From Tubiluchus corallicola (Eukaryota > Priapulida > Priapulimorpha > Priapulimorphida > Tubiluchidae): a DNA stretch of 64,000 nt. This document shows, piece by piece, positions 40,901 to 52,990 of the stretch (the first letter of the stretch is position 1; each line of letters starts with the position of its first letter). A program made the position numbers and the translations under genes. The notes under the pieces were generated by a model. The model did not search any database. It was not told the origin of the DNA and was given only the letters and a program-made list of their open reading frames with translations. The DNA is taken from positions 930,501 through 994,500 of the forward strand of contig JAQGDQ010002367.1 of the NCBI GenBank assembly GCA_030141605.1, in the 5' to 3' direction.

Positions 40901-43900
40901 TCACCTTTGAGGATTATTAAGTTTTGAATTAAGGATGTACCGTATTCGGATTCCTATATCTGGTAATTTTAGTGGATCCGGATCCAATAGAAATTTTAGT
41001 CAGATTTTTCACTATTTGTATTTCTATTTTGCTATGTGTAAAACTACCGAATGTGAAAAAATTGGAACGGGTAAGAAGAAATATATATAATAGTTTAATT
41101 ACCTAAATAATTTATTAAAATCTTTGGAAGTTTACGAAAGTACTGCTTAGGTTTTATGCCACCTTCTTGTAACCTTAATGCTGCCATTCCTTGAAGCAAG
41201 TAGCACACAAAGGTAGTGCTATTGCTGGAAAAGTTTAGTCTGCTAACAATTTAGAGCCATCTACTTCCAGAAAAGCATTGGTTGGCATTTTTAGTTTAAA
41301 CCGAGTGTGTATCAAGTGTTGAAAATTACAGTACATCAACGTTTGCAGTGCTTCCACTTAAAATTACTTATTGACTCTGAAAATGGACAGGCGATGCAAG
41401 CATGTGAGCAGAATGTCAAATAAATGAAATATTGTTTTCAATCCGGATCCGATCCGGAACCCACAAATGTGGATCCGGTGTGTCCTTGTTTTGAATGACA
41501 TAAAAATGATTGATTTTTCAGTCTTAATTTTCTTTTAGATTAGTGACATGGGTCTACAGTCAGTTGGGTATTACGGACATGATCTAAGGCATTTAAACCT
41601 TAAAAACTGCTTCAAACCTTCTTTGAGTACGGTGAGTATCTTCTTAAAAGATAAGAAAATAAGTGTGTGAGCTTATGAAAAGCCACTAGATCTAAGGACT
41701 ATTGAGAAAATGTTGATTTTGCAGTGAAAACAAAAATGATGTAATGTGTAGTTTAAATTGAAATTTTTTGTAGTATTTAATACTATTTGATAATATGATA
41801 TTGCTTAGATTGCAGTACTAGTACTATTAATGCTTTTAAAGAACAGGATCAGTAAATTTCACATGGAGTTGAAAAACTCTTCATGAAAAATGGCTAAAGT
41901 TTACAATTTTCCACACACAAGAAATTGGTTCGTGAAGCAGATTAGGATTAGGATTAAGGTCGGTAATAGTAATAGTAAATTTATTTAGCTTCATGAACTT
42001 AATACACTAGTTAAGATGTTAGTGCATATCATACAGATTAATATGAGCAGAGGTGATGAAAGACCATGCAGTCGCCCAGCTAGTCACCCCTATTTAGGTG
42101 TTGGTAATATTAACATTGTGCTAGTGGCAAATAATCAAAATCATAATTACATTAATTCAATAAAAATACAAGCATGTCTATATACATACACTACTTACAC
42201 ACATACTTGTACATGCATACACTGAGAATGAGATTAGATAATAGAATGATAATAATAAGAATAATGAGAAAAATAATACAGTCTTGAAGAAAATTTATGG
42301 GAGGTAGATTAACGATATTAAAGGAACTAAAATGGAAAATGAAATGCCAAAATTATAAACTGAAGACCATAGTGATAGAGCTAATTTGGAATACTTAAAT
42401 AATGTTAAAGATTTTGAGTAAATTGAATAGTTATATAAAGAAAATGGTGTTTTAAAATTGTTAAGTTATTAAGTATATGACTGAAGTAATTCATTTCTAT
42501 ATTTTAACATTAGTGTTTTAATGGTTGTAGAAGTTTATACCTGGGCTTTAGGGAGTTCCATAAAATAGCTCCACGATGTTGTATTGTGCAGAAACCTTGA
42601 TTGAATCTGCCCTGATATAAGTTACTATTTGCTGAGGCCCTAGTATTGTAATTTTGAACATCAGATATTTCCGTAAAATAGTTGCTATATAGATAGGATA
42701 ATATTCCCAAGTGGCAGCTTGAATTTGGCCTTTTCTAATTTATAGATTTATATCCATTAGTTTCAGTAACCCTAGAGCAAATATATATGAGGGGGTACCC
42801 CATTGCCTGTAATTAGTAAAACTCATTAGCTTAATTATTTTGTTTTGTGCAATAATAAACGGTATAAAGCGCGGTCTCATTAGCTTTATTTAGTAGACAG
42901 TATTGAAGATAAGTGTTAATTAGAGCATAATAGGTTAGTTTTTCAGTTTCAGTATCCTTAGTTTCGATGTGTTACTGAGTTTGTATGCAATATTTTTTGC
43001 TTGCGTGACCAAGATATTTTACTGAGTTAACTTGTGCTATTTGATTATTATTTAAATTAATTTTGAAATCTATATTAACATTTCTTTTAGTAACGATCAT
43101 GTTTTTGGTTTTCTTATAATTTACAGAGTTTATTTGCATGCATTCAGGTATCTATTTTTACCAATTCTTCTGTTGTTTGAAGTCTGTGGGATTAAGGTTA
43201 CGGTTACGTTAAGTTAGAGTATTTAAATCGGTTGGCGAATTGTAACTGGAAGATATATATTATCTACAACTAATCTCACAACGTACAGCCATTTTAGTGG
43301 TGAACTGAAAAGCTAAAGCAGTTTTGTTAGTGCATAAATCACTGGCATATTAAAAATATATATTGTTTTCAGAATAAGCTTGTTTATAATCATTTTTCTG
43401 AACTATTGACACATACTGAAGTTGTGGGTCTCTGGTGTGTATTATTCAGCTTTTTAAATTTTCTTCTATTGTCGTGACCCTTTCAAACAAGTAAATTGTA
43501 CAGATGCTTTTGAGCATACTTCAGATTTTACTGATTTTCCCTTTTAACAGTTTATATCATTATTGCACAGTTAAATTACATCTTGATGTTTAAACATGTG
43601 AAAGTCTTATGTGTAAGCAAAATGTACGGTTTGCTTTGTATTTCTTCTATATAATCATTTTGGATGTTATACAGAGATTTGGGGATCGAGGTATTCGTTA
43701 TATCGCAGAAGGCTGTCCAAAGCTAGAATTCTTGTGTATATCTGGTTGCTTCAATCTATCTGACTTGTCGCTAATCTCAATTAGTCAAGGTTGTCCAAAA
43801 CTAAAGACCTTAGAAGTTGCCAACTGCTCACAGTTTTCTGATATGGGCTTCCAAGCTTTGGCAAAGGTAAAGAGTATTTCTTCAAATTGAAGTTGGTTGA

Positions 43901-46900
43901 AATTGGAATTAGCAACCTGAAAATTGTTTCTCATTTAAATGATTGTACCCTGCCAACTTTACACTGAAGCTGACCTGGGCGATATCAGAGAAATTATGAA
44001 AACTTTTGTCTAGTAATTGGCAGACATATAAACTGATATTTAGCATTAGACTTTCAACCAGGGCTGGATTACCCTATAGGCTAATATAGATTGCAGCCTA
44101 GGTACCCCTACAGCATTGGGGGCCCAAAACTTGAGGAGCCCCGCTAAATGACTTTCAAATATAATCTTTTTTTTTGAAAAATAAGTATAATATTTTAATA
44201 TTTTGCATTGCTGAATGATTCATTTAACATAAAATAAAGAGAGTGCCCAGGGAGTCCAAAAAACTGGTTATAAAAAACTGGCCCTTATTTGAGATAAAGG
44301 GTCACTGTTGGGACCCAAAAAGGTCATAATCTGGCCCTGCCTTCAATGTATATCAAAGTGTAGTGTAAAGAAACAAATCTCAGCTACATGTATATTGTTC
44401 ACAAGGTAACAGAACTTGAAGCTGAATCATCACAGTATTATAATCAAACAGTATTAAGAAAGTTAATTAAATCCATTCAGTCTACATTAACCACTGTAGT
44501 AATTTTGAAACCTCCCCTACGCAATTTATAAGTATACACCTCGATAACTATTTCAGATAAAATCAGTGAGTCACTGCCAATATGCAATTACATTGGTACA
44601 GTGGTAGTCACACATTGAATAACATGGGTATGTCGTCTTCAGTCACTCAAATGTAACTTGAGTGGAATTTCTCACTCACCAACCTGGCCAAAGTGCACAC
44701 ATCTTGTTGAGTTTATACTTCCTACATGTCATTACAAGAATAGCAGATCGAACTGATTATAGATACCATTTAGTCATATACACGTCTTTCAGTAGAAGAT
44801 TTAGGGGAACAGACGTAATTGTGTTTAGTGTTGTTTCAGACACAAGTGACTGATTTAACAAGTATATTAATTTCCGAGACGTGACAATTTATCAGTTACC
44901 AAGAAGTTTAGCATGATTAGAGTAAATCTGTGTCATTCAGAATCACGATAGGTGTTAACATCGCTAACAAATGTTCTTTCAGAACTGCCACGAGTTACGA
45001 CGTATGGATCTGGAAGAATGTACACTCATTACTGATGCTGCTTTGCTGCATTTAGCAGCCGGGTGTCCAAAGCTAGAACGTTTGGTAAGTGTGAAATACT
45101 GAGCTGGTTGCTTTTTCCTGGTCTTGTAATTGTGAATCCTGTGCATCCCTAACATAGTTAAGAACTTTAGGCAGTAATATTATGTATGGACAAGTAGAGT
45201 TGTGCATATACCAAAACTGCTTCTAATTCATAACCAGGGTTTCTAGTCGGGATTTTTTTCTGACAGAATTCATGGGGATTCGGTTCTGTCTTAGATATTA
45301 CAGTGTTAATTTTAGTTTTGTGAAGGTGTCCTAATTGCTTTACCTTTCATTAAATTTTTTTTGACTTTTAATTTTCACGAAAAACTGAAATGGTAACTTC
45401 TGGGCCAAATTTCTTTCTTAGTTACAGAACTTTGAAGTTCATTTGTAATTCTTTATTTTTGAGCTAACTCGAATCTTGTAGTGTATGTAAAAATTTTGGA
45501 AAGAAACTTGCAATATCTTTTGCACACACACCTGTGCTTTTTTTGGTATTCACAGATGCACAGGTTCTTTCGACTAGAATTTGACCACAGTTAAACCCAG
45601 ATGTTTAATTGGCATTCACCAAGAAAATATGTCAGTTATTTATCGTATTATTAGTATGGTAAATTATTTAAATTTATAGATATCAATAATCTATTAATTT
45701 AGTAGAAGCCTTGCTGGACATCGATACCTATTGATTCTATTTTTACTTTTTTCTGTGTGTACGTGATTTAAACTTTCTGCACTGTTTTCCACGAAAATTG
45801 TTTGCTTTACTTAACAAGTTCTTATCTTTTAGGGTTTCTCGCATTGTGAGCTAATCACTGATGAAGGAATCGGTTACCTAGCACAAGGAGACTGTGGAGC
45901 AGATCATTTATTTGTTCTCGAACTGGACGGTTGCCCTTTAATTAGCGATTCAGCTTTGGACAAATTACATCGCTGCAAGATGCTGCAACGTGTTGAGTTG
46001 TATGATAGTCAAATGGTCACAAAAACCGGCATTAGTAGGCTGAAGGTAAATAATTCAGATTAGGTGACCCAAGCTCTTATAATATAAGGGGCCATCCACA
46101 TGTAACTAGAGGCCAGAGCTGCGCTGTTTCAGCTGAGCTCCAGCCAGTTTATTTCTACAGCCGACCTAGCCAATAAGAAACCCAACTTTAGTTATTCCAG
46201 CCGCTAAGTGATGTGAGTCGAGCTAACCAATAATTTTGCCGACTGCGAAGATTTTCACTCTTGCCAATAAGCTACTGGCACAATTGATGTAAGTGGCTTA
46301 TGATCATGATGAAATATGGCAAATGCATCGCAGATTCGAAATATTGGCAAACACATTGCCAGATGTGCGTGTACTGGCAGAGATACAAAACTTTAGAAAT
46401 TTTTGAATGAGTAAACAGTCAATTCAAAATTAATGCACAATCAATATGCAAATAAGCAACGTTAGTCACGCGTATGGGATCATTTTGGTATTGGTTCGTC
46501 GGTAATCAAGATAAGCCTTGCCAAGGGTTGGATTTAAATTATATTTGCAATAAATCCATTGCTGTTTTATAATAATAAAAAAATGATCTCTGATGCATTA
46601 TTTGAATTTGTACATCAGCTTCTTGCTGTGTATAAACAACACGAATTATTTAAAAAATTAGTCTCGTTAATTTAACAGTTAACTAACAATTTGTCATTTG
46701 TTTCGTTAACAAAAATTTGCAGCTTCAGCTGACTTAGCTGATTTTTTGTCTAAGCCAACTCAGCTGAAGTCAGTCAACTTCAACTGACTCCTAGCCGATT
46801 TACTGTGTCAGCTGATGTAATAGCAACTGACTCAGTTTTAGCCTCTACATATAATGATATCGAGTTTTCGACCAATTTCGAGGGCCTGCCTTGCATTATA

Positions 46901-48198
46901 ATGGAGTTATCATATGCCCTACCACTTATAATGATATGGTATCACACCGATGTAGATTTTTGTATATTTTATTCTTTCCTCTCCCAAGGACAGGTAACAA
47001 CATCACTTGTGTTAATCAATGGCAAACCATCAGTGGATTCTACTGGTATCGAAGGTGAAGGCGGTGGCAGCCCAACTCGCTGAATTCATTCTCAATGACT
47101 GCAGATTCGTCCTCATCGCGGCCGATGTAGCATTGTCTGCTACTGGCACGCATGTTTCATAAAAGCCTGAAGTTGAAAAAAGCAAGATGACGATATCTTA
47201 ACTAAATCACCTACCAACCTTGTGCTCTAGTGGCATTATCACATCTCCTGCCATGTACCATATATTTGACATCGTTAACCCTAACTTGTTAAAAGTATTC
47301 ATAAGTTTTTTAATTTGTCATTTCATATTTTGCATTTTTATGTTTATTTACATTTTGTATTGCTTTAGTACACTCGATCTGAATGTAAAGGAGCCTATGG
47401 CTCATTCTAGCTATCGAGTTTAAATAAAGATCTTATCTTATCAGTCAAACCTTTTTATACTGCCTACTTAGGGACAGCAAAAAAACATTAAGCAAGTTCG
47501 GCATTATGAGTTGCATTAACACACGTGTCTATACAAATACATATATTTTTTACCAAAAATTTGAGCATTAAGCTGAGTAAGCGAGGCTAGCATGATAAGG
47601 GCATTATAACGAGGTTTGACTGTAGTTTGATGCTATCTTGCAAAGATTACCGCATCCCCCCCCCCTTTTGTAGAAAGTTCACATCAAATTTTACTAGCTG
47701 AGAGTTTTCGTTTGTTGAATAAGCAAATTCAGACTTCATTATTAATGAGATATTGGCAGTAATAAAGTTCCTAAATCTATGCACCCCTAAATCACACTCT
47801 TGTTTCATTAAAGTTTCAATAGTACCTTTGATGCATTTCATTGAAATCGATAGTGCAATCTTACGAAGAAAAGCTATTATGTTTACCACTTATTTTAGAA
47901 TAACTTCACAACCAGTTTTTTCTTTTTTTCGTAGGACTACACTATTGAATAGACAAACTCAGATTTCATTATAATTGAGATATCGGAAATGATAAAGTTC
48001 TTGAAAGTCCTTTTGCTTCACCTGAAAATTTGACTGGATGTAACAAAATCCAATCTTTTAGAGGAGTGAAATACATTTTTTTTTCAGGTGCACCTACCAA
48101 ATCTCAAGGTACATGCATATTTTGCACCGACAACGCCAACGAGTCCTACACCACACGCCACACCTCGCCGTTACAATTTGTGCTGCTGTATAATGTGA
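34972..48198 (+). CDS. FBXL2/FBXL20-like F-box and leucine-rich-repeat protein, SCF ubiquitin ligase substrate receptor
   Basis: Twelve exons join without a frame break: 34972-35121, 36334-36419, 36918-36972, 37483-37652, 38871-38939, 39363-39458, 40215-40338, 41539-41631, 43675-43866, 44983-45084, 45833-46045 and 48088-48198 (stop TGA). With the probable first exon at 12823 the protein has 526 residues. The F-box spans about residues 107-149 (LPKELLLRIFSYLDVVALCR, then CAQVSKYWNLLALDGSNW) and binds SKP1. Cysteine-type LRRs follow (for example QGCPYLELINISW, GCPKLKALILKGC, NCHELRRMDLEECTLITD, SHCELITDEGIGYLAQG). The end VHLPNLKVHAYFAP and the terminal CCIM match the FBXL2/FBXL20 architecture. 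The CaaX box predicts prenylation, probably farnesyl because X is Met, and so membrane attachment. Two oddities: the F-box is preceded by about 90 extra residues compared with the roughly 436-residue human FBXL20, and the intron after 38939 has a GC donor. Orthology to FBXL2 versus FBXL20 is not resolved. Confidence 0.92.
35146..35714. mobile_element. MITE-like element with TTAA target duplication
   Basis: TTAA (35142-35145 and 35715-35718) flanks a 569-bp non-coding element. The left end is AGGAAAACAGGATGA; the right end on the other strand is AGGAAAATCGGACCC. The TTAA duplication is typical of piggyBac and Kolobok superfamilies. It starts 24 bases after the donor of FBXL exon 34972-35121. 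A related end lies at 51374. Confidence 0.7.
36233..36247. repeat. (TC)n microsatellite
   Basis: Short run of TC dinucleotides in an FBXL intron, about 90 bases upstream of the exon at 36334. Confidence 0.7.
38940..39362 (+). other. GC-AG intron of the FBXL gene
   Basis: The exon ends AATAG and the intron starts GCAAGT, the favoured GC-donor context. The nearby GT at 38944 would shift the frame and give an immediate stop (AAC GTG TGA). The GC site makes AG+A = Arg and keeps the LRR reading (NCKQITNR then TCENLGTHC). The phase test makes this well supported. Confidence 0.85.
40356..40850. mobile_element. Non-autonomous pogo/mariner-like transposon
   Basis: Both ends read CAGTGGCCGCCGCTTATT and continue (G or A)TGGACAC, giving inverted repeats of 25 bases with one mismatch. 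The element is flanked by TA on both sides (40354-40355 and 40851-40852), as expected for Tc1/mariner/pogo insertion. Inside both ends the motif TGTCCATATTAAGCGGC and close variants (TGTCCACAATAACCGG) recurs about six times. These could be transposase binding sites. There is no transposase reading frame in the 495 bp. It lies 18 bases after the donor of FBXL exon 40215-40338. Confidence 0.85.
40929..41487. mobile_element. Non-autonomous hAT-like transposon
   Basis: An 8-bp direct repeat GTTTTGAA (40921-40928 and 41488-41495) flanks ends that read TTAAGGATGTACCG on the left and, on the other strand, AAGGACACACCGG on the right. GGATCC/TCCGGATC blocks lie near both ends. Eight-base target duplications and such ends suit hAT. 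The 559 bp have no transposase frame. The right end lies 51 bases from the exon at 41539. Confidence 0.75.
41963..43195 (-). mobile_element. Decayed LINE (reverse transcriptase C-terminal half), antisense in an FBXL intron
   Basis: Minus-strand reading from about 43139 gives MQINSVNYKKTKNMIVTKR and then NNNQIAQVNSVKYLG, the KTK...KYLG signature of non-LTR reverse transcriptases. Further along (42710-42510) comes YNTRASANSNLYQ and HRGAILWNSL, the usual end region of CR1/L2/jockey-type ORF2. Stops and frameshifts separate these blocks. The 3' end on this strand is AATAAATTTACTATTACTAT (41984-41965), a polyadenylation-like hexamer with a short repeat tail. No endonuclease or 5' part is present. 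Confidence 0.8.
44059..44339. mobile_element. hAT-like MITE, CAGGGC family, copy 1
   Basis: The ends read CAGGGCTGGATTACCC and, on the other strand, CAGGGCCAGATTATGACC. Flanks CTTTCAAC (44051-44058) and CCTTCAAT (44340-44347) agree at 6 of 8 bases, consistent with an aged 8-bp target duplication. 281 bp, no coding capacity. A sister copy lies at 60370. Confidence 0.7.
46085..46850. repeat. Possible degraded repeat rich in CAGCTGA motifs
   Basis: Both edges carry TCAGCTGA-type blocks. The outer sequences (ACATGTAACTAGAGGC on the left; ATATGTAGAGGC on the right, other strand) are loosely inverted. The similarity is weak and no target duplication is clear. It occupies the last FBXL intron. Confidence 0.3.
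47250..47442 (+). mobile_element. Probable LINE 3' tail fragment
   Basis: AT-rich sequence ends in TTTAAATAAAGATCTTATCT followed by TATC, that is a polyadenylation-like hexamer plus a short ATCTT repeat tail, the usual 3' end of CR1/RTE/jockey-type LINEs. No coding remnant was recognised upstream. Confidence 0.4.
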
Positions 48199-50375
48199 TA
48201 ATACGCCATCATCATGTTTGACAATGCAAACGTCACAGTGATAACTGACATGAATACCTGCTTTTTTCTCTGCTGGTTCTTAGAAATCTGAAATGGCCGT
48301 GTAAGCTGTATGAATTGCAGTTATGAAACTCCAGAAAAAGTCGTACTTAGGAATGTGACATTAACAAGATCTTTAACTCTAACTAGTGGGCTAATTAGGA
48401 GCTCGTTAGTGTGGTCCGTCTCGCAAGGCCTCACTGTTTTAATGATCTCATTAATTCAAACTTGATGACGTTTTGCGAAAAGCATTTCCTAAGCAGGTCA
48501 CTTAATAAATTAATGATGTTATTTTAACGAGACCTTTGTGTGTGGATGGAGCCAGAGGCATTTTTGAGTGGTTTCATTTGATATTCTATAAGATATTCAG
48601 ATATATTAATGTGTCAAAAATTGTAACTGTTAGGATATGTTTGTTTAACAATTGTTGGTTAGTTGATTGGCAGAATTTTTTTAAGTGAAATACCATATAT
48701 TTCTATATTCTTCGTGAATAATTAGATGATGGTAGTATTATATGTTGAGACAGCTTCCACTAATTTTTCTAAAACATTTAGTAATTGTTTTTCGTGATGT
48801 TAGTTAACTGTCTACACTTACAATGATTTACTATTAGGCACAAAGTAATCTCACTGGCAGTAAATACTGAACAGTGAGACAATTAAACCAGTAAATTGTG
48901 CATATATTTCGCTGATTAGGAGAAAAAATGTCCCAATTTGTTTCTTTAAAAATTGTAGTGTATTTCCTATTTGACTATGTTTTGTACATGCATTATAATT
49001 TCCTATAACGTATTAGCAGCTCATTGTCACAAAACATAGTTTGCAATAATGATCCTTAATGCGGAATTGATTTCGCAATTAAGGGCAAGATTTTCTGTGG
49101 CAACTGCTAAACTGTACTACTTCCGTGTTTAAATTATTTAAAACGTACTGGCTATTCACAAAGTGAATATTACAAAGTGATAACTAGCTATTCACTGGTT
49201 CATGTAAATTCCAGCAGAGCCCAAGCAGTATAATTATGCAGCCACAATTTCAACATGTAAAAATTGTATGTAGCTAAATTTTAGTATGAATATTTATTAC
49301 TATTTATAATAGTTGTTCTAATTGAACAATCATAGAATTTGTGATATTTTGTATTGTACATTCCACATTTAGCTTGATGTTGTTTGTGTGTTTGCTGTCT
49401 GTGATTTTGTAAGTATAGTTAAATTAACAGAATCACACTGAGTAGAACTATATAACAGAGAAAGACAGTCTTTTGATAAAAACATTATATATTGCTTGCT
49501 TTAATATGTTTCAAATTTGATTAAGTTAGCATCCTGCACATCCCATTTAATGCAGTGGCAATGCATTGTGTTATAAATTAATTTTAACATATGTCCAGGC
49601 TCTGTGTCTCATTTCTGAACTGATTGCATAACTTTTTATTGCATCAAAACAAAATTGCCACTAGCAAAGTTGTAAAAATACATTATAATTTATAAATGTA
49701 GATTTGTTTATTGTTCTTAGTACATTATTGACTTGTTTTTGTCAGTTTTCTCATTAACACCAGTGGTGTAATATCTTTTGTTCTGTAAGCTGTTTTATAA
49801 ATCATATTATAGCAATTAAATATTACTCTGTCGTAAAATGTACAGTAACATACAATTTTTGATCTAGTCTACGGATATGGATGTACAAGTTCAAGAGAAG
49901 GAACGTATGTATGCACAAGGTTATATGAATTGACCGATGCATTCTCACTGTATTACGAATTCGTATAATTAGTTGATAGTTCGTTTATAACTATTATTAT
50001 AATGTGCTCGGAATGTATTATGCCATTTTTTGCAACTTTCAAGTATTGTATGTATGAATTTTAAAAATGGTGCCACAGAATAAACTGAAGTGCAGTTTGC
50101 TAGTCAAGTTGATAAATTAATTTACCATTATTGTGTGATAACCTTAATTAAAGTTAAGGTTTGGTGAGTGTTGCTTTTAATGGTGTTTTGTACCTGTATA
50201 GAACTTTCGTGTACTCTCTATGTATTATTGATATAACCAGATTTTTTACCTACATTTTCTAGGTTTGTGCAGTAAGACATTCTTGTGTGGTGTCATTTTA
50301 TTCATTTGTATTTTAACCTGTGACAGATGTGCACTATAAGAAATTTACAATAAATTGATTTGAATTTGAAAACAG
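48199..50375 (+). other. 3' untranslated region of the FBXL gene (estimated)
   Basis: No coding signal follows the stop. AATAAA hexamers on the gene strand at 50079-50084 and 50349-50354 are candidate polyadenylation signals. The extent is inferred from them and from absence of other features. Confidence 0.4.
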
Positions 50376-52440
50376 TTTTGAATTTTTGGTGATTAAAATA
50401 CAATTGTTTCCATCAACTCAGTTCGAACTGGATAAATTTTGTAGAGGGGTAACCGTTACATATCTACCATAATCAATGAGCAACACTATTATTCCCTCAA
50501 AATTAGGAGTAGGTTTGTGAATTCAGATGCTTTGCCATCATTTTATGGGGAAGCAAAATTGCAAGATACAAATCATGCTTGTAATTTTTTTATAAAAGCA
50601 GATTGTGCGACAATGGCAAGAACTCATCAAAACAAACGACCCAGTTGAGGAGAAAAACTGAGAAAAAAGAAAAAGTGCAACAAGAAAAAAGAAGTCACCA
50701 AGGAAATTTTTGTGATTTTACGTCAAAAAACATGGGACTCAAGATTTAGGCATGAAAGAGATGGACTAAAAAAGTGAACAAAAGACAGTGAAAAAGAATG
50801 GACTACAATGCAAAGCACTAGCACATAATAAAAGAATTTTGAAAAATTTTGATCCAGCCTAAAACGTGTGCAGTGGTAAGAACAAAGGCGTTGTTTCCAT
50901 TTTGATGATTGTTAACAAACTTTAACAAAATTTTCCGCGGACAAGGCAAGGTCCACTCTTTGCGGGTGTGCACAGAAGGTGCAAAATATAATGGTAAGTC
51001 ATAACAATGAGAAAATTGGCCTGCCATCAGTTTGCTGCATTGGAATGACAGGAACATGTCTATGTGTATTAAATTATTATTACTACTGACTTTCTTTCCA
51101 AAGTATCTGAGATAACAGGGAAGACATGATGTGGGGACATAGAAAGAGTTCCACATAAAAGCGACTTGGCAAAATATGCTCGAAAGGTGTGGCATAACAG
51201 CGGGATTTCATGCAAGTCAATAGCAAACTGACAAGATCTAGCAGCTTATCTCCACGGAAGAAAACTACTTTCGAATTAGAATGGCACTTAGTAGAGTGCA
51301 GACCTGTGCCAATGGCGGAGGGGTGACCTATCCATGAAGTTAACGAAAATCAGTTAAATAGTTTTTGTTTAAAGGAAAACTGGACCCAATCCTAAACTGT
51401 ATGTCAAAACAATCTATTCTTTAAATATTAGGGAACATACTATTTTTTAAAGAACGCCTTGCGTGAAAGAATTATTTAATTGTCAGAAATGCTTTGGCAT
51501 TATACATTTTACCATACTTCAAAATGTGGTAGGATATGAAAAATTGTCTTGTTTTGCTTTAATACTAACATAAACAAACAGTAGATATTGTAGAGCACTT
51601 GAATAGAATAAATCTGATACAAACAGCAAAATATACAATGTAGTCATATTGAAACAATTTGCTTCACACATTTACTTAGCTATCACACTGCATATACTTA
51701 CATGCAGACCACCAAAATAAGAGGCTACCACAATCAGAAAATAAAATGTGTTCAGGTAAGTACTATTGCATATTGTGCACTATTACCTACTAAAAATCTG
51801 AATACATAATTGGCCAATGCAGGATGGCTTTTGAACCTGCTTCAATTTGATAAAACTTGCAGTTGCAAGCAAATTTCTTAGATCATTATAAAAAGCACAT
51901 AAAATTGTAGTGAAGGTATGCCGGCACGCAATTCTTTTCTTAACAAATGTGCAAGCAAAAAAACAAACGCCTAATACTAGAGCTACATAACAGAAGTACT
52001 TCCATTATTATAAGACTTACAGTTAAATAAACCGAAAAATCTATGCTAAAAAGTTTTCAACTTGTCAATTTGTTTAAGAAAACAATAACAAACGTAATCT
52101 ATATAACACGTAAAAAATCACATGCAGCAAGAAAAGATTGTAGACTACACAACAATTAAAAAAATTGTTTTGATTTCATCAATAAAAATGAATCAATTAG
52201 AGTTGTCATACATATAATTTTATAATTCATCCTGTTTTTAATGTTGGACTCTTTCAAGCAAAGTTTAAAAAGTAGTTTCAAGAGAAAAATCCTTAAAATA
52301 ATGGGAAACTCAACAAACTTTGAACTGAACAAGTTCATATCACAAAGCAAAGCTGCTTTACAAACACTAAGGAAATTATATTTCTAAACAAAATAAGACC
52401 AAGTTAACCCCTATTTGTAAACAAAAATAAGACCAAGTTA
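50376..52440. other. Intergenic region between convergent genes
   Basis: Lies between the FBXL 3' end and the 3' end of the minus-strand small gene. It contains an isolated transposon end at 51374 (TTAA then AGGAAAACTGGACCCAATCC) matching the family at 35146, and a 20-base direct repeat (ATAAGACCAAGTTAA type) near 52395 and 52427. A 125-codon minus-strand frame at 50818-51195 has no recognisable domain. Confidence 0.5.
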
Positions 52441-52453
52441 AGCCCGTAACAGC

Positions 52454-52990
52454 TTTATTTATAACTAGCTCTTTTCGACATAGCTGCAGAGATATTTCTT
52501 ATGTTAAAGTATTAAAATGAAATTTTTTACAGGTTCTTAACCACAAGATCTACTTTACCCATCTGATGGTATGCGGTTAGAGAGAATTTTGCGGCTTTCT
52601 AACAATGTATGACACAATAAATTTCGTTGACACTGAGGCTTTCTATAGCTGTCCAAACTAGAACCTTACACATGTTTAGAGCCTGCTGTCGCAGCTGCAA
52701 ATGACTTAATGACTTGTAGCTATGGCAGTAAATTAAAAAATAAGTTACAGATGTAGTAGTAACATTTGTTTTTTCTTTTGAAGCTATTTGGGCAAATTGC
52801 ATGAGAAAGCAGCAGTTCACTAAGCATCGAAATAACATAAAATTAATATCTAGTAAGGAATGTAAAAGCTGTGCTATTAATAATTGCAAATTACAAAATA
52901 TAATACGATTTATACACAAACCATGGAATCATAGCAAATAATTGCAATTATTAACTCAGTAATAACAGAAAAAGCAGTGTTCATAACTGG
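52454..52990 (-). other. 3' untranslated region of the minus-strand KEN-box gene (estimated)
   Basis: Downstream of the stop at 52991 the first clear AATAAA on the minus strand is at 52459-52454. No coding signal lies between. Extent inferred. Confidence 0.35.

Noticed and set aside
50818-51195. 125-codon minus-strand open frame between the convergent genes.
   Set aside because: Composition looks random, with no domain or clear motif and no start or splice context.
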